A DNA stretch of 56,134 bases, from NCBI GenBank assembly GCA_900548385.1, contig URKJ01000035.1, positions 1 through 56,134 on the forward strand, written 5' to 3'. Position 1 is the stretch's first letter. Every line of letters begins with the position of its first letter. The notes beneath the pieces were generated by a model. It saw only the letters and a list, made by a program, of their open reading frames with translations. It made no database searches and was not told the origin of the DNA. The DNA comes from an uncultured bacterium (lineage in GTDB: Bacteria > Verrucomicrobiota > Lentisphaeria > Victivallales > UBA1829). Both the position numbers and the translations under genes were made by a program. This document shows positions 1 through 8,774 of the stretch, one piece after another.

Positions 1-48
1 CGAGATGTAGCTCCGTCTCGTGGGCTCGGAGATGTGTATAAGAGACAG
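1..48 (+). other. Illumina Nextera i7 adapter remnant (not genomic)
   Basis: Bases 15-48 match the Nextera read-2 transposon-end adapter (GTCTCGTGGGCTCGG followed by the 19-base mosaic end finishing in AAGAGACAG). Bases 1-6 match the end of the P7 primer (CGAGAT) and bases 7-14 occupy the place of an 8-base i7 index. Genomic sequence therefore starts at about base 49. This is library carry-over, not a transposon in the genome. Confidence 0.97.
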
Positions 49-51
49 TCC

Positions 52-80
52 TTGCGTTTCCCGTGAAAACGCCTTATATT
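52..80 (+). promoter_or_regulatory. Candidate sigma-70 promoter for the kdsA-lpt operon
   Basis: TTGCGT (52-57) and TATATT (75-80) are separated by 17 bases and lie 35 bases before the kdsA start codon. The -35 box begins only three bases after the adapter, so anything upstream is missing. Confidence 0.5.
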
Positions 81-114
81 ACACCATTATGGATTTTCGG
101 AACAGGGAGGCTGT

Positions 115-924
115 ATGCAAATCGTCAATGTGAACAATGTGGAAATCGGCGCCGGGAAACTCGCCGTTCTTGCCGGACCGTGCGTTGCGGAGTCGCTTGA
201 TCTCTGCCTGGAGATTGCGGAACGGATGAAAACCATCTGCCGCGAACTCGGACTCGGCTATATCTTCAAGGCGTCGTTCGATAAAGCGAACCGCTCTTCC
301 ATCACGTCCTACCGCGGGCCGGGACTGGAAAAAGGACTCGACATTCTGAATACGGTCAAATGCAGACTCGGCGTTCCGGTCGTTACCGATATTCACGAAT
401 CCGTTCAGGCGGGAGAAACGGCGGAAGTCGTTGACCTGCTCCAGATACCGGCATTTCTCTGCCGTCAGACCGATCTGCTGGTCGCAGCCGCGGAAACCGG
501 ACTTCCCGTCAATGTGAAAAAAGGCCAATTCCTGGCTCCGGAAGATATGGCGGGAGTCGTCAAGAAACTCCGGCAGGCGGAATGCTCCGGGATTCTTCTG
601 ACAGAGCGCGGAACGACGTTCGGGTATCATAACCTCACCGTTGATTTCCGCGGACTCCAGACCATGCGGGAATTCGACGTTCCGGTCATATTCGACGCAA
701 CCCACTCGGTCCAGCTGCCCGGCGGACTCGGAACCGTTTCCGGCGGACAGCGTCAGTTCATTCCCGCGCTCAGCCGTGCCGCGGCAGCGGTCGGGATTGA
801 CGCGATTTTCATGGAAGTCCATCCGGATCCCGATAAAGCGCTCTCCGACGGAGCGAACTCCCTGCGGCTGGACGATGTGAAACCTCTCTTAGCGAAAGTG
901 AAGCAGATTCATGACCTTGCATGA
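115..924 (+). CDS. kdsA: 3-deoxy-8-phosphooctulonate synthase (Kdo-8-P synthase)
   Basis: This 269-residue protein condenses arabinose-5-phosphate with phosphoenolpyruvate to give Kdo-8-phosphate, the first committed step of Kdo synthesis for lipopolysaccharide, in the cytosol. The sequence shows the KdsA/DAHP-synthase TIM-barrel motifs: AGPCVAES near residue 20, FKASFDKANRSS near residue 55, DIHE near residue 100, and QIPAFLCRQTDLL near residue 120. The length is usual for KdsA. The ATG at 115 has a GGAGG site at 106-110. It is the first gene of a five-gene operon and overlaps kdsC by 14 bases. Identification is firm from motifs and context. Confidence 0.97.
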   Translation: MQIVNVNNVEIGAGKLAVLAGPCVAESLDLCLEIAERMKTICRELGLGYIFKASFDKANRSSITSYRGPGLEKGLDILNTVKCRLGVPVVTDIHESVQAGETAEVVDLLQIPAFLCRQTDLLVAAAETGLPVNVKKGQFLAPEDMAGVVKKLRQAECSGILLTERGTTFGYHNLTVDFRGLQTMREFDVPVIFDATHSVQLPGGLGTVSGGQRQFIPALSRAAAAVGIDAIFMEVHPDPDKALSDGANSLRLDDVKPLLAKVKQIHDLA

Positions 925-1438
925 CAAAGCTCTCCGCATCAAAGCGATCGTGCTTGACATCGACGGCGTGCTGACCGATGGAAAAATCGGTTACGGCTGC
1001 GGCTCCGATGAGGAGATCAAATTTTTCCATGTCCGTGACGGTCATGGGATCGTTCTTGCACGCCGCGCCGGGCTCAGGATCGGAATTCTCTCCGGACGGG
1101 CTTCCGCCGCAAACGAACGCCGCGCCAAAGAATTGAAACTTGATTTTCTCTATACCGGGATCCTCGATAAAAAAGAGGGGATCGAACTTCTCCTGAAAGA
1201 TCAGGGACTCGCGCCGGAAGAGTGCATGTATATCGGCGACGACATCGTCGATGCGCGTCCGATGGCGGTATGCGGACTGGCGGTCGCCGTGGGTGACGCC
1301 GTGCCGGAACTCGACCGGGTCGCCGACCTGAGAACCCGACACAACGGCGGCTGCGGCGCTGTCCGGGAGGCAATCGAATTTTTACTGAAGGAACAAGGAC
1401 GATGGGATTCTCTCATGACCCGTTATTTCGATCTCTGA
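911..1438 (+). CDS. kdsC: Kdo-8-phosphate phosphatase (HAD superfamily)
   Basis: KdsC removes phosphate from Kdo-8-phosphate to give free Kdo. The 175-residue protein has the HAD nucleophile motif DIDGVLTDG (Asp16, Asp18), the ILSGR motif near residue 58, and the metal-binding GDDIVDARPM near residue 115. It is a compact HAD phosphatase without a cap domain, as expected for KdsC, which works as a tetramer. It overlaps kdsA at its start and the next gene at its end, which implies translational coupling. The pairing with kdsA makes the assignment secure. Confidence 0.95.
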   Translation: MTLHDKALRIKAIVLDIDGVLTDGKIGYGCGSDEEIKFFHVRDGHGIVLARRAGLRIGILSGRASAANERRAKELKLDFLYTGILDKKEGIELLLKDQGLAPEECMYIGDDIVDARPMAVCGLAVAVGDAVPELDRVADLRTRHNGGCGAVREAIEFLLKEQGRWDSLMTRYFDL

Positions 1439-1980
1439 TCGCGCTTTCCGTCCTCCTGACGGTGCATCTGCATGCGCAGGACGGTATCGGGACCTCCGCA
1501 ACGATGGAGGATTTCGCCCTGCCCGAATACAAAAAAGGCGGTGGACAGCTTCAGTACATCGTTTACGGCAGAAAAGCGCGGAATCTCGGTGCATTCATCA
1601 ATTTGGAGAATCCCGTTCTGGACGTCGTCAAAAAGAATACGAATATTTTCGATGTCAAACAGCTTCTCGGCGAGTCTTTCTATCCGTTCGGTTCGGACCC
1701 GAAGACCGTTGCGGAGTTCTGGGAAAAACACCCGACCTCGGAAGCGATCCTGAGTACCGCCTCGGCGGTCTACGATAAAAATACCAAAATTCTACGGGGC
1801 GACGACGTGGTCGAACTCCGAGCCCGTGAAATGGACATGCAGGGAGTCGGATTCGATGCGGATTTCGATAAACGCCTTGTCCATATCCGCAGTAAAGTCA
1901 AAGTTATCATCCGTTCCCAGGCGCGGGAACGGGCAGCCGAATCCAAACAGATGAACAACAAATTCCAGGAGCCAAAATGA
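1402..1980 (+). CDS. lptC: LptC-like LPS export protein, exported
   Basis: This 192-residue protein starts with a basic N-terminus and a hydrophobic stretch (about residues 8-24) ending near HAQDG, which fits a signal peptide or membrane anchor. The remainder is polar and strand-rich, with a segment around VYDKNTKILRGDDVVELRA that resembles OstA/LptC-type beta-jellyroll repeats. LptC takes lipopolysaccharide from the LptBFG transporter and passes it to LptA. Similarity to canonical LptC is weak by eye; the position between kdsC and lptA-lptB carries much of the call. It overlaps kdsC by 37 bases and lptA by 4 (ATGA). Confidence 0.7.
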   Translation: MGFSHDPLFRSLIALSVLLTVHLHAQDGIGTSATMEDFALPEYKKGGGQLQYIVYGRKARNLGAFINLENPVLDVVKKNTNIFDVKQLLGESFYPFGSDPKTVAEFWEKHPTSEAILSTASAVYDKNTKILRGDDVVELRAREMDMQGVGFDADFDKRLVHIRSKVKVIIRSQARERAAESKQMNNKFQEPK

Positions 1981-2561
1981 AAAAATCCATCCTGTTCGCC
2001 GCCGTCTTTCTGCTTGCCGCGCAGATCCCGCTCTTCTCTCAAATCTCTCTTTTCAGCGCCGCGAATAAAAACCGTGCCAGCCGCGGCGACACCCCCACCA
2101 CCATCAATGCGGACGCCATGGATATTGACATTGCCAACAACAAGGCGACGTTCCTCGGCAACGTGCTTGTGGACGACCCGGAAATGCTGATCACCTGCCG
2201 CAAAATGGTGCTCTTCCTTGAAGACTCCAAAAAGAATGCCAAAAATACGGAAGCAGCCAAAGATCAGAAGAAAAAAACGAAAAGCGAAGATCCCGCCGGA
2301 GGAAAAACGCTGTCGCGGATCGAATGTATCGACGATGTTGTCATCACCCGCAAAGCGCTCCTCTCGAACGGGGAAGAACAGAAAGCCTTTGCCGGGAAAG
2401 CGGTCTATGATGTCAAAGGCGACTCCATAACCCTGTTGGACAAACCGGTCGTCATCAAGGGAAAATCGCGGGTGCGCGGCGAAGTCATCACCCTGCATCT
2501 GGATTCCGAACGCGTCGAAGTGGTCAACGCCACAATCCATTCCACGGAAATCGGAAAATAA
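1977..2561 (+). CDS. lptA: LptA/OstA-family periplasmic LPS transport protein
   Basis: The 194-residue protein has a clear signal peptide (MKKSILFAAVFLLAAQIPLFS). It then follows the OstA/LptA fold: TTINADAMDIDIANNKATFLGNV near residue 42, with repeating strands through DDVVITRK and KAVYDVKGDSITLLDKPVV. A lysine-rich insert lies at about residues 83-105. LptA forms the periplasmic bridge that carries LPS from the inner to the outer membrane. The start overlaps the lptC stop by 4 bases and lptB follows after 15 bases. The lysine-rich insert is unusual for the family and is probably a surface loop. Confidence 0.85.
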   Translation: MKKSILFAAVFLLAAQIPLFSQISLFSAANKNRASRGDTPTTINADAMDIDIANNKATFLGNVLVDDPEMLITCRKMVLFLEDSKKNAKNTEAAKDQKKKTKSEDPAGGKTLSRIECIDDVVITRKALLSNGEEQKAFAGKAVYDVKGDSITLLDKPVVIKGKSRVRGEVITLHLDSERVEVVNATIHSTEIGK

Positions 2562-2576
2562 CGAAAGGAGCGGATC

Positions 2577-3314
2577 ATGGCGGAACAGGAAGAACTGCTG
2601 ATGGATGCCCGCGGTCTGAAAAAGACCTACAAGGGCAGAACCGTTGTCTCCAATGTCAACCTCAACGTCCGGAGCGGCGAAGTCGTCGGATTGCTCGGAC
2701 CGAACGGAGCCGGAAAAACCACAAGTTTTTACATGATTATGGGGCTGATCCGTCCGGACGGCGGAACGATCCACTTCAAAGGCGTGGACATCTCGCAGGT
2801 CCCGATGTACATCCGCGCCCGCATGGGCATGGGGTATCTCGCACAGGACCCCTCGATCTTCCGTAAACTGACCGTGGAAGACAATATCATGGCAATTCTG
2901 GAAACGCTTGATATTTCCGGAAAGGAACGTAAAAAGCGTCTCGCGGAACTGCTCGACGAACTGGATCTGACACGCCTGGCAAAACAGAAAGCCATGACGC
3001 TCTCCGGCGGAGAACGCCGGCGTCTTGAGATCACGCGGGCTCTGGTGACCAATCCGTCGTTCATTCTGCTGGACGAACCGTTCAGCGGGGTGGACCCGAT
3101 CTCCGTTTACGAAGTGCAGCAGATCATCGCCCAGCTGAAACAGAAAAATCTCGGAATCCTGATCACGGACCACAACGTCCGCGAAACGCTCGCCTGCGTG
3201 GACCGCGCTTATCTGATGTGCAAAGGGGAAATTCTCTGCGAAGGCGCCAGCGACTTCCTGATCAACGACCCGGAAGCACGGCGGCTTTACCTCGGCCCCG
3301 CATTCTCCATGTAA
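2577..3314 (+). CDS. lptB: LPS export ABC transporter ATP-binding protein
   Basis: LptB drives LPS extraction from the inner membrane by hydrolysing ATP with the LptFG permeases. The 245-residue sequence has Walker A GPNGAGKTT (41-49), Q-loop Gln90, signature LSGGE (142-146), Walker B ILLDEP (163-168) and switch His199 in ITDHN, all in the spacing typical of LptB. The SD AAAGGAG precedes the ATG. It is the last gene of the operon and is followed by a terminator. lptF and lptG are not in this window. Family membership is certain, and the LPS role is well supported by kdsAC-lptCA upstream. Confidence 0.96.
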   Translation: MAEQEELLMDARGLKKTYKGRTVVSNVNLNVRSGEVVGLLGPNGAGKTTSFYMIMGLIRPDGGTIHFKGVDISQVPMYIRARMGMGYLAQDPSIFRKLTVEDNIMAILETLDISGKERKKRLAELLDELDLTRLAKQKAMTLSGGERRRLEITRALVTNPSFILLDEPFSGVDPISVYEVQQIIAQLKQKNLGILITDHNVRETLACVDRAYLMCKGEILCEGASDFLINDPEARRLYLGPAFSM

Positions 3315-3338
3315 ACACACATCGGTCACAAAACAGAT

Positions 3339-3386
3339 AAGCCGCTGCCGTTCAGCCGTCCATACGGCGAACCACAGCGGCTTTTC
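3339..3386 (+). terminator. Intrinsic terminator after lptB
   Basis: AAGCCGCTG (3339-3347) pairs with CAGCGGCTT (3375-3383) and is followed by TTTTC. It ends the + operon and sits just before the 3' end of the convergent protease gene, so it may act on both strands. Confidence 0.75.
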
Positions 3387-3402
3387 TTGACGCTCCCCCC
3401 GG

Positions 3403-4569
3403 TTACAACTGGCGGACCGGAATGGAACCGGACTCCTGATCGGGAGCCATGCGGAACCAGTTGCGCGGGGATTTTGTCACCGTCAGCGTAATGGTTTGAA
3501 TCTGCGAACCGCGCCGGATCTCCAGCTTCAGTTCGGAATTCGGAGAAAGCGCAAACACAGCCCCCTGCAGGTCGTGCGGAGCGTTGACCGGTTCCCCGTT
3601 CGCCTTGAGAACGACATCGCCGCGCCGCAGTTTTCCCGCTGCGGGCGAACCGCGGAATATCTGCGACACAAACACGCCGTGTTCCAGCCCCAGCCGCTTT
3701 TTTGCATCACGGTCAATCGGCTGCATGAGAATGCCGAGCCACGGGCGCTCCACATGTCCGCGGGCGATCAGCTCATCCGAAACTTTTTTCGCAATATCCG
3801 ATGAAATTGCGAAACTCAGCCCGATATTGCCGCCCGACGGAGAAAGAATAAAATCGTTGACGCCGATCACTTCACCGTTGATGTTCAGCAGCGGTCCGCC
3901 CGAATTTCCGGGATTGATCGACGCATCCGTCTGCACATAACTCTCGTAAAGATTCATGCCGACGCCATTCCGTTTTTTGTTGGAAACGATCCCGACCGTC
4001 ACGGTCCGGCTCAAGCTGAACGGAGCTCCGATGGCGATCGCCCAGTGCCCGATCTCGACACTGTTTCCCTCCGCGAATTTCAGCACGGGGAATTTCTTTT
4101 TTTCATTGACTTTCAGCAACGCAAGGTCAGTCGGCGGGTCGATTCCCACAACCTGGGCGGGGAATTCCTCTCCGCTGTGCGTCGTGATCCAGAAAGAATC
4201 CTGATTGCGGACGACATGATAATTGGTCAGAATGTAACCGTCTTCACGGATAAAGAAGCCGGACCCCTGCCCGCTCGGCACATCCATATAATCAATCCGC
4301 CTGCGGCTGTAGTCATAGATATTGGAATACGGCGTCATGACTCCGATCCGTTTCTGCGCGGTAATTAACACCACGGCAGGCATTGTTCCGTGGATCGCCC
4401 CGGAAAAATCGGTTTGAAGCTGCCTTGCCGAACGCGTCACCGGAGAGACAGGCTCCGGCGTTTCCGGTTTCGGGACCGTTTTCTGTTCCGGACGCATGAC
4501 ATAAGCAGTCAGCACACTTCCGCAGACCGATGCCGCCAGCAATGACAGAAAAAATTTCGCACTGTTCAT
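3403..4569 (-). CDS. HtrA/DegP-family serine protease with one PDZ domain
   Basis: This is a periplasmic quality-control protease. The 388-residue protein has an N-terminal signal or anchor segment (about residues 4-24) and a proline-rich linker. The trypsin-like domain carries the full triad: His118 (TNYHVV), Asp148 (TDLALLKV) and Ser223 (NPGNSGGPL). A single PDZ domain covers about residues 285-375 (WLGILMQ, SPAAGKLRRGDVVLKANG). One PDZ domain resembles DegS-type proteins more than two-PDZ DegP. The SD GGGAG lies before eight T residues and the ATG. The gene is monocistronic and converges on the lpt operon, which fits envelope stress, although no sigma-E-type promoter is obvious. Confidence 0.93.
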   Translation of the reverse strand: MNSAKFFLSLLAASVCGSVLTAYVMRPEQKTVPKPETPEPVSPVTRSARQLQTDFSGAIHGTMPAVVLITAQKRIGVMTPYSNIYDYSRRRIDYMDVPSGQGSGFFIREDGYILTNYHVVRNQDSFWITTHSGEEFPAQVVGIDPPTDLALLKVNEKKKFPVLKFAEGNSVEIGHWAIAIGAPFSLSRTVTVGIVSNKKRNGVGMNLYESYVQTDASINPGNSGGPLLNINGEVIGVNDFILSPSGGNIGLSFAISSDIAKKVSDELIARGHVERPWLGILMQPIDRDAKKRLGLEHGVFVSQIFRGSPAAGKLRRGDVVLKANGEPVNAPHDLQGAVFALSPNSELKLEIRRGSQIQTITLTVTKSPRNWFRMAPDQESGSIPVRQL

Positions 4570-4631
4570 AAAAAAAAACTCCCATATATTTATTTGTCAG
4601 TATCAGACACGAAAATAAATGGAAGAGTTCG

Positions 4632-4669
4632 CCCGTTCCGGAAAAGATTTTCCGATTTTCCGGAACGGG
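4632..4669 (-). terminator. Strong hairpin downstream of the SDR gene
   Basis: CCCGTTCCGGAAAA (4632-4645) is perfectly complementary to 4656-4669, giving a 14-bp stem with a 10-base loop just beyond the stop of the minus-strand SDR. There is no clear T tract right after the stem on the minus strand. It is the likely end of the minus-strand operon or an mRNA 3'-end stabiliser. Confidence 0.5.
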
Positions 4670-4690
4670 ACGGAAGCGGACCTGCGGAGT

Positions 4691-5446
4691 TTACAGCTGC
4701 ATGCCGCCGGCAATCGGGATTTCCGCTCCGGTGATGTAGCTGCCCGCCTCCGATGCCAGAAGCAAAACCGCTCCGGCGCAGTCGTCGGGAGTTCCGAACC
4801 GTCCGGCGGGAACCATCGCCTGAAGTTTCGGGATCCACTCCGGATCCGCCAGTATTTTACGGTTGCGGTCCGTACAGATAATGCCTGGAACGATCGAATT
4901 GAACGTGATACCGTCTGCGGCATACTCTTTCGCACCGTTTTCCATCAGATTCTGCAGAGCGGCTTTCGTCACGGAATAAACGCTCAACCGCGCCGCCGGA
5001 CGCATCTGATTCACACTGCCGACGTTGATCACACGGCCCCACTTCCGGGCCTGCATCGGCGGAAGGAACTGCTGCATCAGCAGATAGGCGCTGCGCAGAT
5101 TGGCGTTGATCTCACGCTCGAATTCCGCCGCATCGAAATCCCGGAGGTGCATGTACTGCTGAACGGAAGCATTCAGGACGAGAATATCGACCTTGCCGCC
5201 GCAATCCGCCGCGATTTTCGCCGCGGATGCCGCATCGCCGAGATCCCCGGTTACGGCAGAACAGCTGATCCGCTCCGCCACAGCCTCTTCCAACGTCTTT
5301 TTCAAGGCGTCTCCCATTTCAACACCGTGAAAAATCACATGCGCACCGGAACGTCCGAGCAGAAACGCGACCGCTTTGCCAATGCCCCGGCTGGAGCCGG
5401 TCACAAGCGCGGTCTTTCCGCTCAGATCAAATGGATTTGCATTCAT
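4691..5446 (-). CDS. SDR-family oxidoreductase (KduD/FabG-like)
   Basis: This 251-residue NAD(P)-dependent dehydrogenase has the Rossmann motif TGSSRGIGKA, the NAS motif of classical SDRs (NNAG position), a catalytic Ser in INVGSVNQ and the YSVTK Tyr/Lys pair. The C-terminal PAGRFGTPDDCAGAVLLLASEAGSYITG is typical. Members in such loci often reduce or oxidise keto-deoxy sugar acids, but the substrate cannot be read from sequence. The ATG at 5446 is preceded by AAGAGGT; a longer open frame upstream has no SD and no SDR homology. It is the last gene of the minus-strand operon, 14 bases after the GH10 gene. Confidence 0.9.
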   Translation of the reverse strand: MNANPFDLSGKTALVTGSSRGIGKAVAFLLGRSGAHVIFHGVEMGDALKKTLEEAVAERISCSAVTGDLGDAASAAKIAADCGGKVDILVLNASVQQYMHLRDFDAAEFEREINANLRSAYLLMQQFLPPMQARKWGRVINVGSVNQMRPAARLSVYSVTKAALQNLMENGAKEYAADGITFNSIVPGIICTDRNRKILADPEWIPKLQAMVPAGRFGTPDDCAGAVLLLASEAGSYITGAEIPIAGGMQL

Positions 5447-5460
5447 GACAACCTCTTTTC

Positions 5461-6930
5461 TCAATGAAGTACGACTTCTTTGGAGCATTCGCATCCGGAA
5501 GCATCGTTCCAGCTCAACCGGTAGGTTCCACGGAAACCGCGGAATTCGACTTCGCCGTCTTTTCCCGCTTTCACAACGGTGCGGGTTTTCCACTGATTGT
5601 TGATCAGGTCATTCAGAGCGAAATACGCCGGTTTCGGTTTCATGTCACGGGAGAAAAGACCGGAAACGGACGGCTCGCCCGGAGCGCCGCAGTCGTCCAC
5701 GACATTCCACCAGGTGATTCCCATCATCGGCTTGATGCTGAACCACAGACGATACAGGTTGCGGGCGATCACCGCCTGAATCGCCTGTCCGCGTTCATCG
5801 TTGCCCGGCGCCGTGATCGTGATCTCACTGAGGTGAATCGGAAGCCCGGCCTTTCCGAGACGGTCGAATTTTTCATAGACCAGCTTCGGTGATTCCGTGT
5901 CGGAAATTCCGGCGGCGATGTCCAGACAGCTCTGCGGATTGAACAGATGCATCTGCGCCCCCATGATGTCGATCTTGCATCCGCGCGCCCGGAGATCGCG
6001 CACCTGATTCAAATAATCATCGCTCATATTGTAATCGTTGATATTGAGCTTGGCTTTTGCGGGGAACACGCTTTCCGCAATTTTGAAACCGCGGTAGGTG
6101 TAATCGCCCGGCATGGGGCCGTACCAGCTTTTGCAGAGCTTGGAACCGGGAATCATGTTCCCCTTGCCGAAATCTCCGGCGCTTTCGTTGACCACATCCC
6201 AGCTGTCGATCCTGTCGCCGTAGCGCAGCGCGATTTCCATGATGCGCTTTGCCATCCGGACATTGAGTTCCGTAGTGAATTCCGGGTATTTCTTTGCAAA
6301 TTCATCGGCGGTCATATCGCCGAACACCGATCCGGTTGCTTCGGAAAGCAGCGTATTGTCATTCGGGTTGCGGTTCAGATTTGCATTTTTCAAAGCATCC
6401 AGCGGAATTTTCGCCATCAGCCATTCCGGGATCTGCCAGCGGTTGTTGCCCCATACGAGGGTATGACCATGCAGACGGATTCCCTTGTTCAGGCAGAATT
6501 CGACAACCGGATCGGTCGCCGGTCTGCGCCAGTGCGGCTGGTGCTTGGGATCCGTGCATTTGTTCCAGAAATCGGCGCTGTCGCGGTACTCCGCACGGAA
6601 ACGCGGTTTATCCTCTTCCAGTTCGAACTGCTTCCAGTAGAAAGCGATCGTCGCGGAATTGAACAGCGTACCGTACAACTCCTTGTACGCCTCGTTGCAG
6701 GCATCGCTGCCGAGCTGGTCGTAATTGAAAATATGCGCACCGAAAATAAACTCGCTTTTGATCTGCTCCACCTTGACTTCGGCACCGGCGGGAACGTCTC
6801 CGGGCTTGAAAAAACCGTCCGCTTTACGATTGGCTTCAATATCGCGATCAATTTTCGTCTGAACTTCGCTGTTCCAGCGTTCCCAGTATCCCGGACTCAT
6901 CACCCTGTTCTGTTCTTCCATCGTCATCAT
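5461..6930 (-). CDS. GH10 glycoside hydrolase (endo-xylanase family), cytoplasmic
   Basis: GH10 enzymes are retaining endo-beta-1,4-xylanases. This 489-residue protein has the acid/base Glu249 in WDVVNES and the nucleophile Glu369 in IHLSEITI. It keeps the -1 subsite motif LHGHTLVWGNNRWQIPEW, so it should be active. An N-terminal segment (about 1-65) precedes the barrel, and a short beta-rich tail follows it. There is no signal peptide, so it probably acts on imported oligosaccharides. SD AGGAGA precedes the ATG at 6930. It lies 14 bases from the RraA-like gene upstream and the SDR downstream, in one operon. The exact substrate (xylan fragments or another beta-glycoside) is not shown. Confidence 0.9.
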   Translation of the reverse strand: MMTMEEQNRVMSPGYWERWNSEVQTKIDRDIEANRKADGFFKPGDVPAGAEVKVEQIKSEFIFGAHIFNYDQLGSDACNEAYKELYGTLFNSATIAFYWKQFELEEDKPRFRAEYRDSADFWNKCTDPKHQPHWRRPATDPVVEFCLNKGIRLHGHTLVWGNNRWQIPEWLMAKIPLDALKNANLNRNPNDNTLLSEATGSVFGDMTADEFAKKYPEFTTELNVRMAKRIMEIALRYGDRIDSWDVVNESAGDFGKGNMIPGSKLCKSWYGPMPGDYTYRGFKIAESVFPAKAKLNINDYNMSDDYLNQVRDLRARGCKIDIMGAQMHLFNPQSCLDIAAGISDTESPKLVYEKFDRLGKAGLPIHLSEITITAPGNDERGQAIQAVIARNLYRLWFSIKPMMGITWWNVVDDCGAPGEPSVSGLFSRDMKPKPAYFALNDLINNQWKTRTVVKAGKDGEVEFRGFRGTYRLSWNDASGCECSKEVVLH

Positions 6931-6944
6931 GGTAATTCTCCTGA

Positions 6945-7700
6945 TCAGAAATATCCGCCTTTTGCAATAATTTCCTGAATGGTGTCTCCGCTGTGAACCC
7001 AGTCAAAAATATCCACTTCATTGCGCTGAATGGCTTCGGCACGCAGAAGAACATCATACGCGATCTCGCGCGGAATGCAGAGCACACCGTCAATATCGCC
7101 GAAAATGATGTCGCCGGGACGGACCGTGACCTTGCCGATCTTGACCGGAACCTGATAGTGCGTGATCATGCAGCGGCCGAGCGAACCGTTGCTGGTACGG
7201 TATTTATAGAAAACGGGGAAATTCTGTTCCAGAATCTGTTTTGTGTCACGGATTCCTCCGGCAATGACGGCGCCGCGGATCTTTTTGGTAATTGCGGTTG
7301 CGGTCATGACGCCGCCCCAGAGGGAAGCCTCGGTGTCGCCGGAGGTATCCCAAACAACGAGTCCTTCGGGTTTCATGTCGTCGAGCATCTGCGCCCGGAA
7401 TGTCATTTCTCCCTCAATCATGCAGTTCGGAGCGCTCTTCACGGTAAACGCCTCCCCGCAGACGACCATCTCATCCCGCAGCGGCATAATGTCGGAAGGC
7501 AGGTTCTGGTTCAGCAGGCAGAGTTCGCGCATCACGTCGTTGATGCATCCGGTATACAACTTCTCGTAGCGCTCGCACAGCTCCCGGACGGGGATCGGGA
7601 ACTCATTGGTCGGGATGTGCTGACGGTTTGCGATCAGCCGGTCCAGTTTCATCAGTCCGGCCTCCTGTGCACGCTGTCTCATGTCTTGCAATGATGGCAT
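6945..7700 (-). CDS. RraA-like / HMG-CHA aldolase family protein
   Basis: The 251-residue protein belongs to the RraA/dimethylmenaquinone-methyltransferase-like fold. Visible family features are a Gly-rich phosphate-like loop WGGVMTATA, the GAVIAGGIRDTKQI motif holding the Arg-Asp pair, and GDIIFGDIDGVLCIP near the C-terminus. Class II pyruvate aldolases of this family cleave 4-hydroxy-2-oxo acids, while other members bind RNase E. In a sugar-acid operon, an aldolase or other role on a 2-keto acid is the better inference. SD AAGGAGA precedes the ATG. It lies between the serine hydrolase (28 bases upstream) and GH10 (14 bases downstream). Confidence 0.85.
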   Translation of the reverse strand: MPSLQDMRQRAQEAGLMKLDRLIANRQHIPTNEFPIPVRELCERYEKLYTGCINDVMRELCLLNQNLPSDIMPLRDEMVVCGEAFTVKSAPNCMIEGEMTFRAQMLDDMKPEGLVVWDTSGDTEASLWGGVMTATAITKKIRGAVIAGGIRDTKQILEQNFPVFYKYRTSNGSLGRCMITHYQVPVKIGKVTVRPGDIIFGDIDGVLCIPREIAYDVLLRAEAIQRNEVDIFDWVHSGDTIQEIIAKGGYF

Positions 7701-7728
7701 TTTCTATTTCTCCTTCTGTTTCAGGTTG

Positions 7729-8766
7729 TTATGCCAGTTCATAAAGTTGGCGGATCACTTTGAAACGATCCGCCTTCGCGCGGTCGTAATCTCCGCACCG
7801 GGTCGTCAGAACGACCGCAAACATCATTTTTTCAAAATTCAGAAACACGGTCTGCCCGCTCCAGCCGGAATGGCAGAGCGACGAACCGAACCCGGTCTCT
7901 CCGAGATATTCATCATAGACGATCCATCCGAACCGGCGGTAGCCGTCCGTTCTTTTTGCACGGTCCGGAGCGATCTCCCGGAACGCCTCTTCGCTGAAAA
8001 TGCGGCAGCCGCCATCGCCGGCGCCGTGACGCAGATAACAGCGGAGCAGTTTCGCGAGATCGTCCGCGGAGGAGAACATTCCCGCATTTCCGGTTGCTCC
8101 GCCATCCCGGTAAATACGGAATGCAACGAAATCGGAAATACATCCCGGCCGGTCCGTTCCGAATGTCTGCGCCAACCGCTCCGGCGGAACGGAAACGGGA
8201 ACGCCAAGCGAGCTGTCGCACATTCCAAGCGGCAGGAAAATCTCCTCCCGGCAGAAATCCGGCAGACTCTTTCCGGAGATCCGTTCCACAATCATGGAAA
8301 GCAGGATATAATTCCAGCAGGCATAGCGCGCATCCGCCGTCGGCGGATAAGGCGGAGGTACGGTCAGCATATTCTCCAGCATCCGCATTCCCGATTCGTC
8401 AAAATAGAGACGCTGCGGTTGTCCCGGAACGTCTCCGAAACCGGATGTGTGATTGGCGAGATCGCGCACCCGGACCGGTGCGGGAAGTTCCGCCCGGAAC
8501 TCCGGCAGATAACCGGTGAACGGTGCGTCGAAATCAATCAGTCCGCGCGAACGGCAGATCAGCAGAGCCGTCACACATGCCGCGGCTTTCGTGACGCTGG
8601 CGATATCGACCACCGTATCCGTCTTCATCGGATAGCGGTGATCCGCCCCGGTGAATCCGAATCCTTCCCGGAACAGTTCGCGGTCCGGCATCCCCGCATA
8701 AACGGCGGCACCATGGATGATCCCGTCACGGACATCATTTTCCAATATGGAGCGGATCGTGTTCAT
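7729..8766 (-). CDS. Serine hydrolase of the beta-lactamase class C / S12 family
   Basis: The 345-residue protein has the catalytic SxxK motif in ASVTKAA and a Tyr in the RYACWNY segment, where the usual YxN is YxC. An HSGWSG motif stands in the place of the KTG/HxG box. There is no signal peptide. Relatives include esterases, D-aminopeptidases and carboxylesterase-type deacylases, so a cytoplasmic esterase that removes an acyl or ester decoration from imported oligosaccharides would suit this operon; that is inference. ATG at 8766 with SD AAGGAT, 8 bases after the upstream GH10 stop. Confidence 0.85.
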   Translation of the reverse strand: MNTIRSILENDVRDGIIHGAAVYAGMPDRELFREGFGFTGADHRYPMKTDTVVDIASVTKAAACVTALLICRSRGLIDFDAPFTGYLPEFRAELPAPVRVRDLANHTSGFGDVPGQPQRLYFDESGMRMLENMLTVPPPYPPTADARYACWNYILLSMIVERISGKSLPDFCREEIFLPLGMCDSSLGVPVSVPPERLAQTFGTDRPGCISDFVAFRIYRDGGATGNAGMFSSADDLAKLLRCYLRHGAGDGGCRIFSEEAFREIAPDRAKRTDGYRRFGWIVYDEYLGETGFGSSLCHSGWSGQTVFLNFEKMMFAVVLTTRCGDYDRAKADRFKVIRQLYELA

Positions 8767-8774
8767 AAAAATCC

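Noticed and set aside
15..48. Transposon mosaic end read as a genomic Tn5-type element.
   Set aside because: It is joined to primer and index sequence, so it is a library adapter.
1770..3329. A 519-codon antisense frame over the lpt genes.
   Set aside because: The kdsA-lptB operon on the other strand is complete and consistent.
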